In this document: positions 1 through 5,680 of the stretch, in pieces
How the letters are laid out: every line of letters starts with the position of its first letter
Position numbering within the stretch: position 1 is the stretch's first letter
Assembly: GCA_002329395.1 (NCBI GenBank)
Contig: DCTQ01000039.1
Location: forward strand, 16,016 to 21,695
Origin: Candidatus Avelusimicrobium alvi
Lineage (GTDB): Bacteria > Elusimicrobiota > Elusimicrobia > Elusimicrobiales > Elusimicrobiaceae
Direction of reading: 5' to 3'
Length of the DNA stretch: 5,680 nucleotides
The notes under the pieces: generated by a model
What the model was told of the DNA's origin: nothing
Databases searched by the model: none
Seen by the model: only the letters and a program-made list of their open reading frames with translations
Program-made: the position numbers and the translations under genes

Positions 1-241
1 GGAGTATCCCGCCCGCTTAATCGGTCAGCACCTGAAAAATTTGGCACTCCAAAATACTTTTCGCTTTGACCTTTTTCAATTCATCGGATATTTGTTCTCT
101 GAAATCAAACGCATCCGCCACCGCCTGCTGCGGGTGCATATCGGAAAAATTTGCATCATTTCCATATTTGGGCTTAAACTGATAGATACCAGCCCCAAAA
201 CTGAAATTATTAACACATTGTTTCGGGGGGAGCGCAAATGA
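1..241 (+). CDS. 3' end of an unidentified gene, probably surface-polysaccharide biosynthesis (partial)
   Basis: An open frame enters from the left edge (first full codon at base 2) and ends at TGA 239-241, showing about 79 C-terminal residues. An in-frame TTG at 41 is unlikely to be the start, because the frame stays open upstream and no ribosome binding site precedes it. The visible part is basic and aromatic-rich (RFDLFQFIGYLF, then RIRHRLLRVHIGK, then IFGLKL). An R-x-R-x-GK stretch followed by a short hydrophobic strand with FG resembles the tails of some glycosyltransferases, but this is an impression, not a domain match. The catalytic part lies outside the window. The stop overlaps the start of the following glycosyltransferase (ATGA), so the two are very likely co-transcribed and translationally coupled. 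That shared operon is the main reason for proposing a glycan role. Base composition is AT-rich like the next gene and unlike the genes further right. The gene is real with good confidence; its function is a guess. Confidence 0.7.
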   Translation, partial: EYPARLIGQHLKNLALQNTFRFDLFQFIGYLFSEIKRIRHRLLRVHIGKICIISIFGLKLIDTSPKTEIINTLFRGERK

Positions 242-1419
242 AACTATTTTGGCTAAAATTACAGCGCGAATTTTTGCGCGTATTGAATATATGGACTAAT
301 AAAGAAAAAGCCGGAAAACGCATGAAATCTTTGCAAGACGGCATTGCACGCGTACAGGCGCGCAATACCATTGAGCAGGATGTTCCGTCTTTATTTGCAG
401 CACCGGCCAATACGCCTAAGCCGCGGCCAATAGATATTTTGATACCTGTTTACAATGGTTTTGAATTTTTAAATCCCTGCTTGGAAAGTATCTTTCGCAA
501 TACCGATCTGCCGTTTCACCTCTATTTGGCAGACGACGCCAGCCCCGACGAAAAGGTCCTTCCTCTCTTACAAAAGTGGGCAGCTAAAAAAGCCGGCCAA
601 ATTACCTTGCTGCAAAATGAACATAACGGCGGATTTGCAAAAACAGTCAACAAATTAATCCAAGCTTCAGCACACGACTTCGCCCTGCTCAATACGGATA
701 CGGAAGTTCCGCCCGGATGGGCCTCCCGGCTGTTCTATCCCATTTTTACCAACGAAAATATCGCTTCAAGCGGCCCGTGGAGCAATGCAGGAGGAGCGTA
801 TCAGAGCCTCTTCTTTGACAACGAAGAAACCGCTTTACAACTCCCGTTGGAGGAAACGGATGATTTGCTGCGTATATTTTCGCCGGAGTCCTATGTTTTG
901 CTGCCCAATCTAATGGGTTTTTGCATGGCCGTCAGCCGCACAGCGGTCAAACAAGGAGGGCTGTTTGACGAAGCATACGGCAGGGGATATTTTGAAGAAA
1001 CAGATTGGTGCTTTCGCCTCAACCGGCTGGGAAAAAAACATGCCCTTGTTTCCAACCTGTTTGTGTATCATAAAGGCTTCAGCAGTTTCGGCAATACAGC
1101 ACGCTACGAACTTCTGCACCAAAACAGAACATTGTTTAAGAAACGATACCCGGGGGCATTAGCAGCTATGAGGCGTGCCCGCTTTACGCCCAAACTTCAG
1201 CTTATTCATTTTATCCTGCTGGCACGTTATTTACGTACACAATATAACGGCTTCTCTAGCGAAAATGCGGAATCAACGGCTCCGGCGCTTTGTACACAAC
1301 AAAAAGGGGAAATTTTTTATTATGAACTGCGGTTAGGCGAAAAAAGGCAGTACGCCTGCTCCCGCACAGATCTCAGGCCTTATATCAGTATGCCCCCGTC
1401 TTTTACCCGACCAGTTTAA
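238..1419 (+). CDS. Family 2 glycosyltransferase (GT-A fold)
   Basis: 393 residues. It likely transfers a sugar from a nucleotide-sugar donor to a growing surface glycan at the cytoplasmic face of the inner membrane; donor and acceptor cannot be read from sequence. A basic N-terminal extension (1-62) precedes the GT-A domain: IPVYNG at 69-74, the nucleotide-binding DD at 99-100 (ADDASPD), HNGGFAKTVN at 129-138, a DxD-type NTDTEVPPGW at 152-161, GFCMAVSR at 227-234, and an acidic FDEAYGRGYFEETDW segment at 243-257 carrying the likely catalytic-base region, then VYHKG with H278. This order matches rhamnosyltransferase-like GT2 enzymes. No convincing transmembrane segment is seen; 320-331 is only moderately hydrophobic. 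The ATG start is supported by GGGGAG at 227-232, five bases upstream, and by the ATGA overlap with the preceding gene. Leucine codons include many TTG/TTA and composition is AT-rich, unlike the genes to the right. The last residues (about 390-393) are encoded in DNA shared with the opposing gene. Confidence 0.93.
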   Translation: MKLFWLKLQREFLRVLNIWTNKEKAGKRMKSLQDGIARVQARNTIEQDVPSLFAAPANTPKPRPIDILIPVYNGFEFLNPCLESIFRNTDLPFHLYLADDASPDEKVLPLLQKWAAKKAGQITLLQNEHNGGFAKTVNKLIQASAHDFALLNTDTEVPPGWASRLFYPIFTNENIASSGPWSNAGGAYQSLFFDNEETALQLPLEETDDLLRIFSPESYVLLPNLMGFCMAVSRTAVKQGGLFDEAYGRGYFEETDWCFRLNRLGKKHALVSNLFVYHKGFSSFGNTARYELLHQNRTLFKKRYPGALAAMRRARFTPKLQLIHFILLARYLRTQYNGFSSENAESTAPALCTQQKGEIFYYELRLGEKRQYACSRTDLRPYISMPPSFTRPV

Positions 1420-2455
1420 ACCACGGGTCCAGCACGGGCATTAAGATATTGCGGATTTTGCGCACCCGGCGGGGGAAACCCAAATCGTTCTTTTCCACCG
1501 CTTTTTTGAGTCCGCGCGCTTTCCAGCGGAAAATCCAGTTCCGGTTTTTAAAAAGCGTTACATCCAGCGCCGCCATATCGGCGCGCACCCGGTCATACGC
1601 TTTTTGCACCGTCTCCCGGGGCACGTTTCCAAGCCGTCCGGCAAAAAGATGTTCGTCGCCAATCAGCAGCACCAGCTTGTTAAACCAGAATGTTTCCTTT
1701 ACTTCTTCCAATACGCCGTATTTCTTTAAATTATTCTCCAGCACGCCAAAGTTTTCAATGCCGTCAAGCACCATCTTTTCGCCCCGGCCGGAAATATTGC
1801 CCGTACGGCCTATGCGGTAATAAAACAGATACGCTCCGTCCAGCATTTTCACGCGGCGGCACCGCGCCAGGCAGGAAACGCAAAACGGCACGTCCTCCGC
1901 GGCGCCCGGCGGAAAACGCAGGCCCGCGTTTTCAATAATATCGCGGCGGATGAGTTTGCCCCACACGAACGGAAGGGAGAAGGCGAACTTGACAAATTCC
2001 TCCGGCCCGTCGCCCGCGGAAGCGTCCAAATCGTGCTTGCAGGGCAGCTCCAGCGCGCGGGAGCGGGGGGTAAAAACGCCCGTTCTATCCTGATAGGTGT
2101 AAAAGTCGCAGGCGGCAATATCCAGCCGTTCCGTTTCGGCGGCGTTATAGAGGATTTCACAGGCGCGGGTGTCTAAAAAATCGTCCGAATCCAAAAACAA
2201 AATGTATTTGCCGCGCGCTTCATCCAGCCCTTTGTTGCGCCCGATGCCCGGCCCCTCGTTGGGCACGGTAAACACTTTCACGCGCGGGTCTTTGGCGGCA
2301 AAGTTTCGCAGCACGGCGGCGGAACCGTCGGTGGAAGAGCTGTCCACGCAAATCACCTCAATATCCGTAAAAGTCTGCGCCAGCGCGCTTGTGAGGCATT
2401 TGGCCAGGTACGCTTCGGTATTATACACGGGGATAATCAGGCTGATTTGCGGCAT
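1403..2455 (-). CDS. Family 2 glycosyltransferase (GT-A fold), convergent with the previous one
   Basis: 350 residues from the chosen ATG. It is a cytoplasmic or membrane-associated sugar transferase, probably for surface polysaccharide; its substrate is unknown. The N-terminal GT-A domain shows IPVYN at 8-12, VDSSSTDGS at 37-45, NEGPGIGRNKGL at 66-77 and the metal-binding LDSDDF at 88-93. An acidic AEDVPF at 186-191 follows, in the position of the usual ED catalytic-base motif, then YYRIGRTGNIS at 212-221, the arrangement common in EpsE/WcaA-like GT2 proteins. The C-terminal third (about 230-350) is helical and basic (RRVRKIR at 329-335) and may contact membrane or acceptor. Oddity: the usual DDG/NDG of the nucleotide site is DSS here. 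The ATG at 2455 is preferred to an in-frame GTG at 2467, because that GTG overlaps the AGGAG ribosome binding site. The gene is GC-rich, unlike the glycosyltransferase it meets tail to tail, and shares 17 bp with it. It appears monocistronic within the window. Confidence 0.93.
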   Translation of the reverse strand: MPQISLIIPVYNTEAYLAKCLTSALAQTFTDIEVICVDSSSTDGSAAVLRNFAAKDPRVKVFTVPNEGPGIGRNKGLDEARGKYILFLDSDDFLDTRACEILYNAAETERLDIAACDFYTYQDRTGVFTPRSRALELPCKHDLDASAGDGPEEFVKFAFSLPFVWGKLIRRDIIENAGLRFPPGAAEDVPFCVSCLARCRRVKMLDGAYLFYYRIGRTGNISGRGEKMVLDGIENFGVLENNLKKYGVLEEVKETFWFNKLVLLIGDEHLFAGRLGNVPRETVQKAYDRVRADMAALDVTLFKNRNWIFRWKARGLKKAVEKNDLGFPRRVRKIRNILMPVLDPWFKLVG

Positions 2456-2466
2456 ATTGAAAAACA

Positions 2467-2471
2467 CTCCT
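2467..2471 (-). promoter_or_regulatory. Ribosome binding site that decides the start of the minus-strand glycosyltransferase
   Basis: On the minus strand AGGAG lies 11 bases before the ATG at 2455. The alternative in-frame GTG begins at 2467, inside this motif, and so cannot use it. The spacing is at the long end of the normal range but acceptable. Confidence 0.7.
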
Positions 2472-2487
2472 GTTTTGGATATATCAC

Positions 2488-2516
2488 ATCATAGCATTTC
2501 TGACGGGCGGAAAGAA
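2488..2516 (-). promoter_or_regulatory. Candidate promoter for the minus-strand glycosyltransferase
   Basis: Read on the minus strand, TTCTTT (2516-2511) is followed after 17 bases by TATGAT (2493-2488). The -10 element is one base off consensus; the -35 is weak. Transcription would start near 2481, leaving a leader of about 25 bases that contains the AGGAG motif. Spacing and position fit, but a promoter called from hexamers alone is uncertain. Confidence 0.4.
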
Positions 2517-2526
2517 CCCCGTTTAT

Positions 2527-2562
2527 GGGCCCAAAACAACCGTATTTCTGGGTCTTTTGGCC
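2527..2562. promoter_or_regulatory. Interrupted dyad between the divergent promoters, possible operator
   Basis: CCAAAA at 2531-2536 is the inverse of TTTTGG at 2555-2560. The arms extend by G2528-G2529 with C2561-C2562 if C2530 is bulged out, and 18 bases separate them. The left arm also contains the perfect 8-bp palindrome TGGGCCCA (2526-2533). The dyad ends just before the -35 region of the rightward promoter, where a regulator could act on either direction. It is not followed by a T tract, so it is not an obvious terminator. Short dyads arise by chance, and no factor is suggested. Confidence 0.2.
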
Positions 2563-2564
2563 TA

Positions 2565-2593
2565 TGGAGCCGGGAAGCGTTTTCGTTTATAAT
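2565..2593 (+). promoter_or_regulatory. Candidate promoter for the exported protein / DNA methyltransferase operon
   Basis: A perfect TATAAT -10 element sits at 2588-2593. With a 17-base spacer the -35 position (2565-2570) reads TGGAGC, which matches consensus at three of six bases, and there is no TG extension upstream of the -10. Transcription would begin near 2600, placing the AGGAG at 2601-2605 at the extreme 5' end of the message and giving a leader of about 32 bases. The strong -10 and its correct placement before the gene support it; the weak -35 suggests an activator or modest expression. Confidence 0.5.
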
Positions 2594-2600
2594 AAAAGTA

Positions 2601-2634
2601 AGGAGCGGTCCGCCAAACGGACCCGCGCACTATG
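2601..2634 (+). promoter_or_regulatory. Split ribosome binding site: AGGAG, hairpin, then ATG
   Basis: AGGAG (2601-2605) is 26 bases before the ATG at 2632, too far for a normal ribosome binding site. The gap is largely filled by an inverted repeat: GCGGTCCG (2605-2612) pairs with CGGACC plus GC (2618-2626) with one bulged C (2624) around a CCAAA loop. If folded, only about five unpaired bases (2627-2631) would separate the hairpin from the ATG, bringing AGGAG close to the start. The same layout is documented for some phage T4 genes such as gene 25. No in-frame ATG, GTG or TTG exists between AGGAG and 2632, and an in-frame TAA at 2599 closes the frame upstream. The fold is inferred, not computed. 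Confidence 0.5.
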
Positions 2635-3924
2635 ATATATACGCGTTTTATGCTCAAGCCGCTCATCTGCGCCGTTTTGCTCGTCTGCCCGTTCTTACAA
2701 GTGCAGGCGCAGCTCGTATCCCCCTGGTTCAGAGGGAGCTCCGCCGCGTGGCAGGCGCTCTTAAAAAATACCGCATTCCCGCCCCTCAGCGCCAAACTGG
2801 CCCAGCCGCTAAGCTCGGCGGCCACCGGGTTCGCCGTTAAAACAACGGCTTCCAACTGGGTGCTGCACCGCATCAGCCACTCCGGCGCATTCTGCCGGAT
2901 GGAAAAAGAAATCTTAACCGCTCCGTTCAAATCCGAAAAAACCCTGTTGGGCAAACTGGCCTATTTCCACGACCGGGACGCGCGCCTGTTTGCCCTGCTG
3001 CCCGCCAACAAATCCGCCGACGCCAAAGCTTTCTGGCGCCATCAGGATTTGCTGGAAAACACGCTGGCCGAAGTGGAAAGCCATTTTGCGCCCGTCCTGC
3101 CGGAACGGTTCGCCTCGGCCACGTTCCCGCAAGAAGAGGTCAAACGCCTGCTGGACGACCCGGTCCAGCCGCCGGCTTACGCGCTTTACGCCAAAGAAAT
3201 GGAAGCTTTTGCCGCCCTGCCCACGCTGGAAGCCCAGCGCGCCTGGGCCCGGAGCGCGTTGGAATACACGTGGAAAAGCCTTCACTCCCTGCTGATAAAA
3301 AACCCGTCGGACATTAAACCGGTGGAATTTGAACAGTATTACCGCCAGAAACTGCGGCTGGAGTATTTTAAAACGCTTAACGAAGTGCTGGCGAAATCCA
3401 CCGCCAAACGCAATACGCTTATCATCCGCCGCAAACGCAAGCTTAACGCCAATATTCCCGGCGCAGGCCAGCCGATGACGGACGCCCAGCGGCTGGGACT
3501 GCTGCAATTTACGCTGGACAAAATGGAAGACTCCGCACAGACGCTGTTCCCCGAAGAGAATCTGGCCGCCCGCTACCTGGAAACCAAAGCACTGCTTCAA
3601 CAAATGAGCAAGGTTTACGAACCTTATGCCGCAGCCGAAGCCTTAGGAGCGCCGTACGAATGGACCATCCGGCACGGGAGCGCCTGGCCGGACCTGCTGG
3701 GCCAAGAAAAAGCCGCATACCTGCGGGCCCTGAAAGGACAGGCTATCTTTACAGACCTGCCGCCGCTGGTCGCGCGGCTGGACGAACAGATGGCGGCCCT
3801 GCGCCGCCAAACGCCGGCGGATGCGGATTTCTATGCCCGCTATTACCGCCTCTGGGCCGAGAAAAACGTATATAACACCATACTGGCCCGGGAACGGTTT
3901 TTCCGCGCTTTTAACCCCAAATGA
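2632..3924 (+). CDS. Exported helix-rich protein of unknown function
   Basis: 430 residues, not recognised as any named family. The N-terminus is a clear Sec signal peptide: positively charged MIYTRFMLK, hydrophobic core about 10-22 (LICAVLLVCPFL), and a VQA-Q signal peptidase I site after residue 26. C19 is not in a lipobox, so a lipoprotein is unlikely. The mature protein should be periplasmic or secreted. It appears almost entirely alpha-helical, with many Leu/Ala/Glu/Arg repeats (about 130-155, 185-260, 285-330, 355-425), a basic patch RRKRK at 266-270, and one cysteine (C88) after the signal. No metal, protease or hydrolase motif stands out. Two ATGs are possible, 2632 and 2650; 2632 is chosen because the upstream AGGAG-hairpin arrangement places it correctly, and either gives a working signal. 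The stop overlaps the methyltransferase start (ATGA), so the two are co-expressed. Composition and leucine use (mostly CTG) match that gene. Confidence 0.85.
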   Translation: MIYTRFMLKPLICAVLLVCPFLQVQAQLVSPWFRGSSAAWQALLKNTAFPPLSAKLAQPLSSAATGFAVKTTASNWVLHRISHSGAFCRMEKEILTAPFKSEKTLLGKLAYFHDRDARLFALLPANKSADAKAFWRHQDLLENTLAEVESHFAPVLPERFASATFPQEEVKRLLDDPVQPPAYALYAKEMEAFAALPTLEAQRAWARSALEYTWKSLHSLLIKNPSDIKPVEFEQYYRQKLRLEYFKTLNEVLAKSTAKRNTLIIRRKRKLNANIPGAGQPMTDAQRLGLLQFTLDKMEDSAQTLFPEENLAARYLETKALLQQMSKVYEPYAAAEALGAPYEWTIRHGSAWPDLLGQEKAAYLRALKGQAIFTDLPPLVARLDEQMAALRRQTPADADFYARYYRLWAEKNVYNTILARERFFRAFNPK

Positions 3925-5680
3925 ATTTATCCCTGCTGCGCCGTCTGCGGCGCCTATTAAACATCCTCCCGCCGCAGGAGCAGTATACCGCCCTGCGCCG
4001 CCTGCTGGCTGAACGGCTGGCGGGGGAAAACGCCCCTTGGCTAAACGCTTTCTTTCCGGGAAATATGTCAGAAATGCCCGCCTCTGCTTTAAACGCCGCG
4101 CGCGGCCTGCTGGAGAAATACGCCCCCGACAGTGAAGGAACGCCGAATGCGTTTACGCCGGAAATCCTGGCTATCGCCAACGAACTGTTTTCGCAAAACC
4201 GCCGCGCCAACGGAGTTTTTTATACGCCGGTGCGTCCCGCCGCACAGCTGGCCAAAGAAACCCTTTTCGCCGTGCTGACCCGCCGGGCGGGGCTTGCAAA
4301 GGAGCAGGCCCGCGCCCTTATTTGGGAAGCAAACACTCCCGCCGGGCTTTCCGCCCAAAAAGCTCGCGAAACGGACCGTTTTCTGCACCATTTGACCGTT
4401 TGCGATCCGGCCGCCGGAGCCGGGGGCCTTTTAGTGCCTTTTGCCCTGGAACTGGCCGCGCTCCGCCGCAGGCTTTGCCCGGGAGAGCAAACGACGGGCA
4501 GTCTGCTGACCCATATCCTTACGCATAACCTGTACGCGGCGGACGTTTCCGCCCGCGCGCTGGCTGATTTACAGCTGCGTTTTGCCCTCCTGCTGGCGGC
4601 ACACGGCGCGCCGCCGCAGGGAAAAACCGTTCTGCCCCATACGCTGGAAGGGGACGCGCTGGCCGCCTCGGCAAACGGAAAAAGCGTTTGGCAAACGCAT
4701 TTCCCGCACGTATTTACGCATAAACGCGGGTTTGACGCGCTGCTTTCCAATCCGCCGTACGTCGGCCAGAAAAACCACCGCGCGGTGTTTGACGCGCTGC
4801 GCCGAAACCCGCTGTGGCAAACCCGCGTGGAGCCAAAAAGCGATTTACTGTATTTTTTCTTTTACCTGGCGCTGGACATACTGCGCCCCGGAGGCGTCGG
4901 CGGATTTTTGACTACGCCCTACTTCGCCACCGCCCAAGGCGCGGCCCCCCTGCGCCGCGAACTGCAGGAGCGGGCGGCGTTTCTGCGTCTGCTGGATTTT
5001 GAAGACGAACGCCTGTTTGCGCTGGCGGCGGGCCAGCACAGTTTGCTAAGCGTATTTGAAAAAAACAGCAGCCCGGAAAAACCGCCCTGCCGCACGGGTA
5101 ATGCGCTTATCCCCCAGCAAAACTTGTATGAAGGAACCGCCCGCTATCTGCAAACGCGGCCGCCGGAAGAGGACCCGCTTTTGGGCGCGCTGGCCAAAAT
5201 GGCCGCGTGCCGCCAAACCTTACGAGAGATAGCCGGCGTCAGCAACGGGCTGATGACGGGGTGCGACAAAATTTCCGCCGCCCACCTGCGCAAAACGCCT
5301 ATGCCCGGTGTAAAGAAGGGGGAAGGCGTATTCGTGCTAAGCGAACAAGAAAAAAACGCGCTTAATTTAAACGCCGCCGAACGGAAAAAATTAAAACCGT
5401 TTTTTAAAAACTCCCACATTCACCCGTACGCGGCGGACCGGACGCCCGGCGGCTGGCTGGTGGATTTTTTCTACCCCAACGACCGGGAACTGGACTTTGC
5501 CTTATATCCCGCCCTGCGTGCGCATTTGGCGCGTTTTAAGCCTGCGCTTCTCGCGCGCCGGCAAAACAACAACGGCATACACAAACAGCTGCAAAACGGG
5601 GTATACTGGTTTGGCTCCGTCCGGCGGAAAATGGATTTTGAGGCCGACAAAATCGCCGTGCCCCAGCGCGCGCCGGACAA
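3921..5680 (+). CDS. N6-adenine DNA methyltransferase, Eco57I/TaqI type (3' truncated by window edge)
   Basis: 586 codons are visible without a stop. The enzyme should transfer a methyl group from S-adenosylmethionine to adenine N6 in a specific DNA site, in the cytoplasm. Order: helical N-terminal region (1-95); GVFYTP at 98-103, typical just before the SAM domain of this group; motif I DPAAGAGG at 162-169, a variant of DPAxGSGxF; an acidic strand end YAADVS (D208); GDAL around D245; catalytic motif IV NPPY at 277-280 inside FDALLSNPPYVGQK; then KSDLLYFFFYLALDILRPGG and GFLTTPYF, usual in Eco57I-like enzymes. From about 435 (EIAGVSNGLMTGCDK) a target-recognition region begins. KNSHIHPY at 496-503 and YWFGSVRRKMDFEADKIAVPQRA at 562-584 (key residues Y562, W563, K577, P581, R583) resemble the TaqI-like C-terminal specificity domain. 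No PD-(D/E)xK nuclease motif is evident before motif I, so it looks like a methyltransferase alone rather than a type IIG fusion. The start has no Shine-Dalgarno sequence; the ATGA overlap implies coupled translation. Confidence 0.92.
   Translation, partial: MNLSLLRRLRRLLNILPPQEQYTALRRLLAERLAGENAPWLNAFFPGNMSEMPASALNAARGLLEKYAPDSEGTPNAFTPEILAIANELFSQNRRANGVFYTPVRPAAQLAKETLFAVLTRRAGLAKEQARALIWEANTPAGLSAQKARETDRFLHHLTVCDPAAGAGGLLVPFALELAALRRRLCPGEQTTGSLLTHILTHNLYAADVSARALADLQLRFALLLAAHGAPPQGKTVLPHTLEGDALAASANGKSVWQTHFPHVFTHKRGFDALLSNPPYVGQKNHRAVFDALRRNPLWQTRVEPKSDLLYFFFYLALDILRPGGVGGFLTTPYFATAQGAAPLRRELQERAAFLRLLDFEDERLFALAAGQHSLLSVFEKNSSPEKPPCRTGNALIPQQNLYEGTARYLQTRPPEEDPLLGALAKMAACRQTLREIAGVSNGLMTGCDKISAAHLRKTPMPGVKKGEGVFVLSEQEKNALNLNAAERKKLKPFFKNSHIHPYAADRTPGGWLVDFFYPNDRELDFALYPALRAHLARFKPALLARRQNNNGIHKQLQNGVYWFGSVRRKMDFEADKIAVPQRAPD

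Noticed and set aside
1340..1360. Possible intrinsic terminator on the minus strand after the glycosyltransferase stop (AGGC-loop-GCCT followed by six T)
   Set aside because: The T tract is good and it lies about 43 bases past the stop, but the stem is only four Watson-Crick pairs plus one possible G-U pair. That is too weak to annotate.
2456..2467. GTG at 2467 as the start of the minus-strand glycosyltransferase
   Set aside because: The GTG overlaps the AGGAG motif, and the four extra residues (MFFN) add nothing to the conserved N-terminal strand. The ATG at 2455 has a usable ribosome binding site.
2632..2712. Lipoprotein signal for the exported protein, with C13 or C19 as the modified cysteine
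   Set aside because: Residues before C19 are LLV and before C13 are PLI. Neither fits the L-(A/S/T)-(G/A)-C lipobox, whereas the VQA-Q peptidase I site is well placed.
2169..2840. Plus-strand open frame (223 codons) spanning the end of the minus glycosyltransferase, the intergenic region and the start of the exported gene
   Set aside because: It lies antisense to conserved GT-A motifs, crosses both promoters and is out of frame with the signal peptide. It has no supporting domain.
2914..3603. Long minus-strand open frame (229 codons) opposite the exported-protein gene
   Set aside because: It is antisense to a gene with a clear signal peptide and good codon use. Its translation is Phe/Gly/Arg/Gln-rich with no domain pattern, as expected from the complement of a GC-rich gene.
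4220..4750. Minus-strand open frame (176 codons) opposite the methyltransferase
   Set aside because: It covers the region encoding motif I up to NPPY on the other strand. Its product is Ser/Ala/Arg/Cys-rich with no recognisable domain, so it is a shadow frame.
3921..5680. BREX PglX or type IIG restriction-methylation fusion
   Set aside because: No nuclease motif is seen N-terminal to the SAM domain, and no other BREX gene is in the window. The TaqI-like C-terminal signature fits a smaller methyltransferase better, although the missing C-terminus leaves some doubt.
1..5680. CRISPR arrays, tRNA or rRNA genes, insertion-sequence ends and long direct repeats
   Set aside because: Reading through both strands showed no regularly spaced repeats, no cloverleaf-like segment, no transposase frame and no matching terminal repeats.

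Overview
The window looks like part of a bacterial chromosome, probably from a Gram-negative organism. The grounds are two GT-A glycosyltransferases of the cell-surface polysaccharide type, a protein with a classical Sec signal peptide, and TATAAT/AGGAG-style expression signals. The phylum cannot be fixed from the sequence. Lysine and glutamate codons are mostly AAA/GAA inside otherwise GC-rich genes, which fits several phyla; a gut Elusimicrobiota-like genome is one weakly held guess.

Layout. (1) Positions 1-1419, plus strand, are visibly AT-rich. They hold the 3' end of an unidentified gene, then a complete family-2 glycosyltransferase joined to it by an ATGA stop/start overlap. This looks like the end of a lipopolysaccharide, capsule or O-antigen operon. 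(2) Positions 1403-2455, minus strand, are GC-rich and encode a second, unrelated family-2 glycosyltransferase. It runs convergently into the first, and the two coding regions overlap by 17 bp. (3) Positions 2456-2631 are a divergent intergenic region with a candidate promoter for each direction, an interrupted dyad, and an AGGAG-hairpin-ATG arrangement before the next gene. (4) Positions 2632-3924, plus strand, encode an unrecognised exported, helix-rich 430-residue protein. (5) From 3921 to the end of the window, plus strand, runs a long open frame of 586 visible codons that leaves the window. It is an N6-adenine DNA methyltransferase of the Eco57I/TaqI type, with DPAAGAGG and NPPY motifs and the start of a TaqI-like target-recognition region.

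How the genes work together. The two glycosyltransferases probably build surface glycans, but their opposite orientation and different base composition suggest they were acquired or evolved separately. The exported protein and the methyltransferase form one transcription unit. They share an ATGA overlap, and the methyltransferase has no Shine-Dalgarno sequence of its own, so its translation should depend on the upstream gene. Pairing a secreted protein with a DNA-modifying enzyme is unusual and is the most interesting feature here. No restriction nuclease is visible in the window; one could lie beyond the right edge. No tRNA, rRNA, CRISPR array, insertion sequence or origin was seen.
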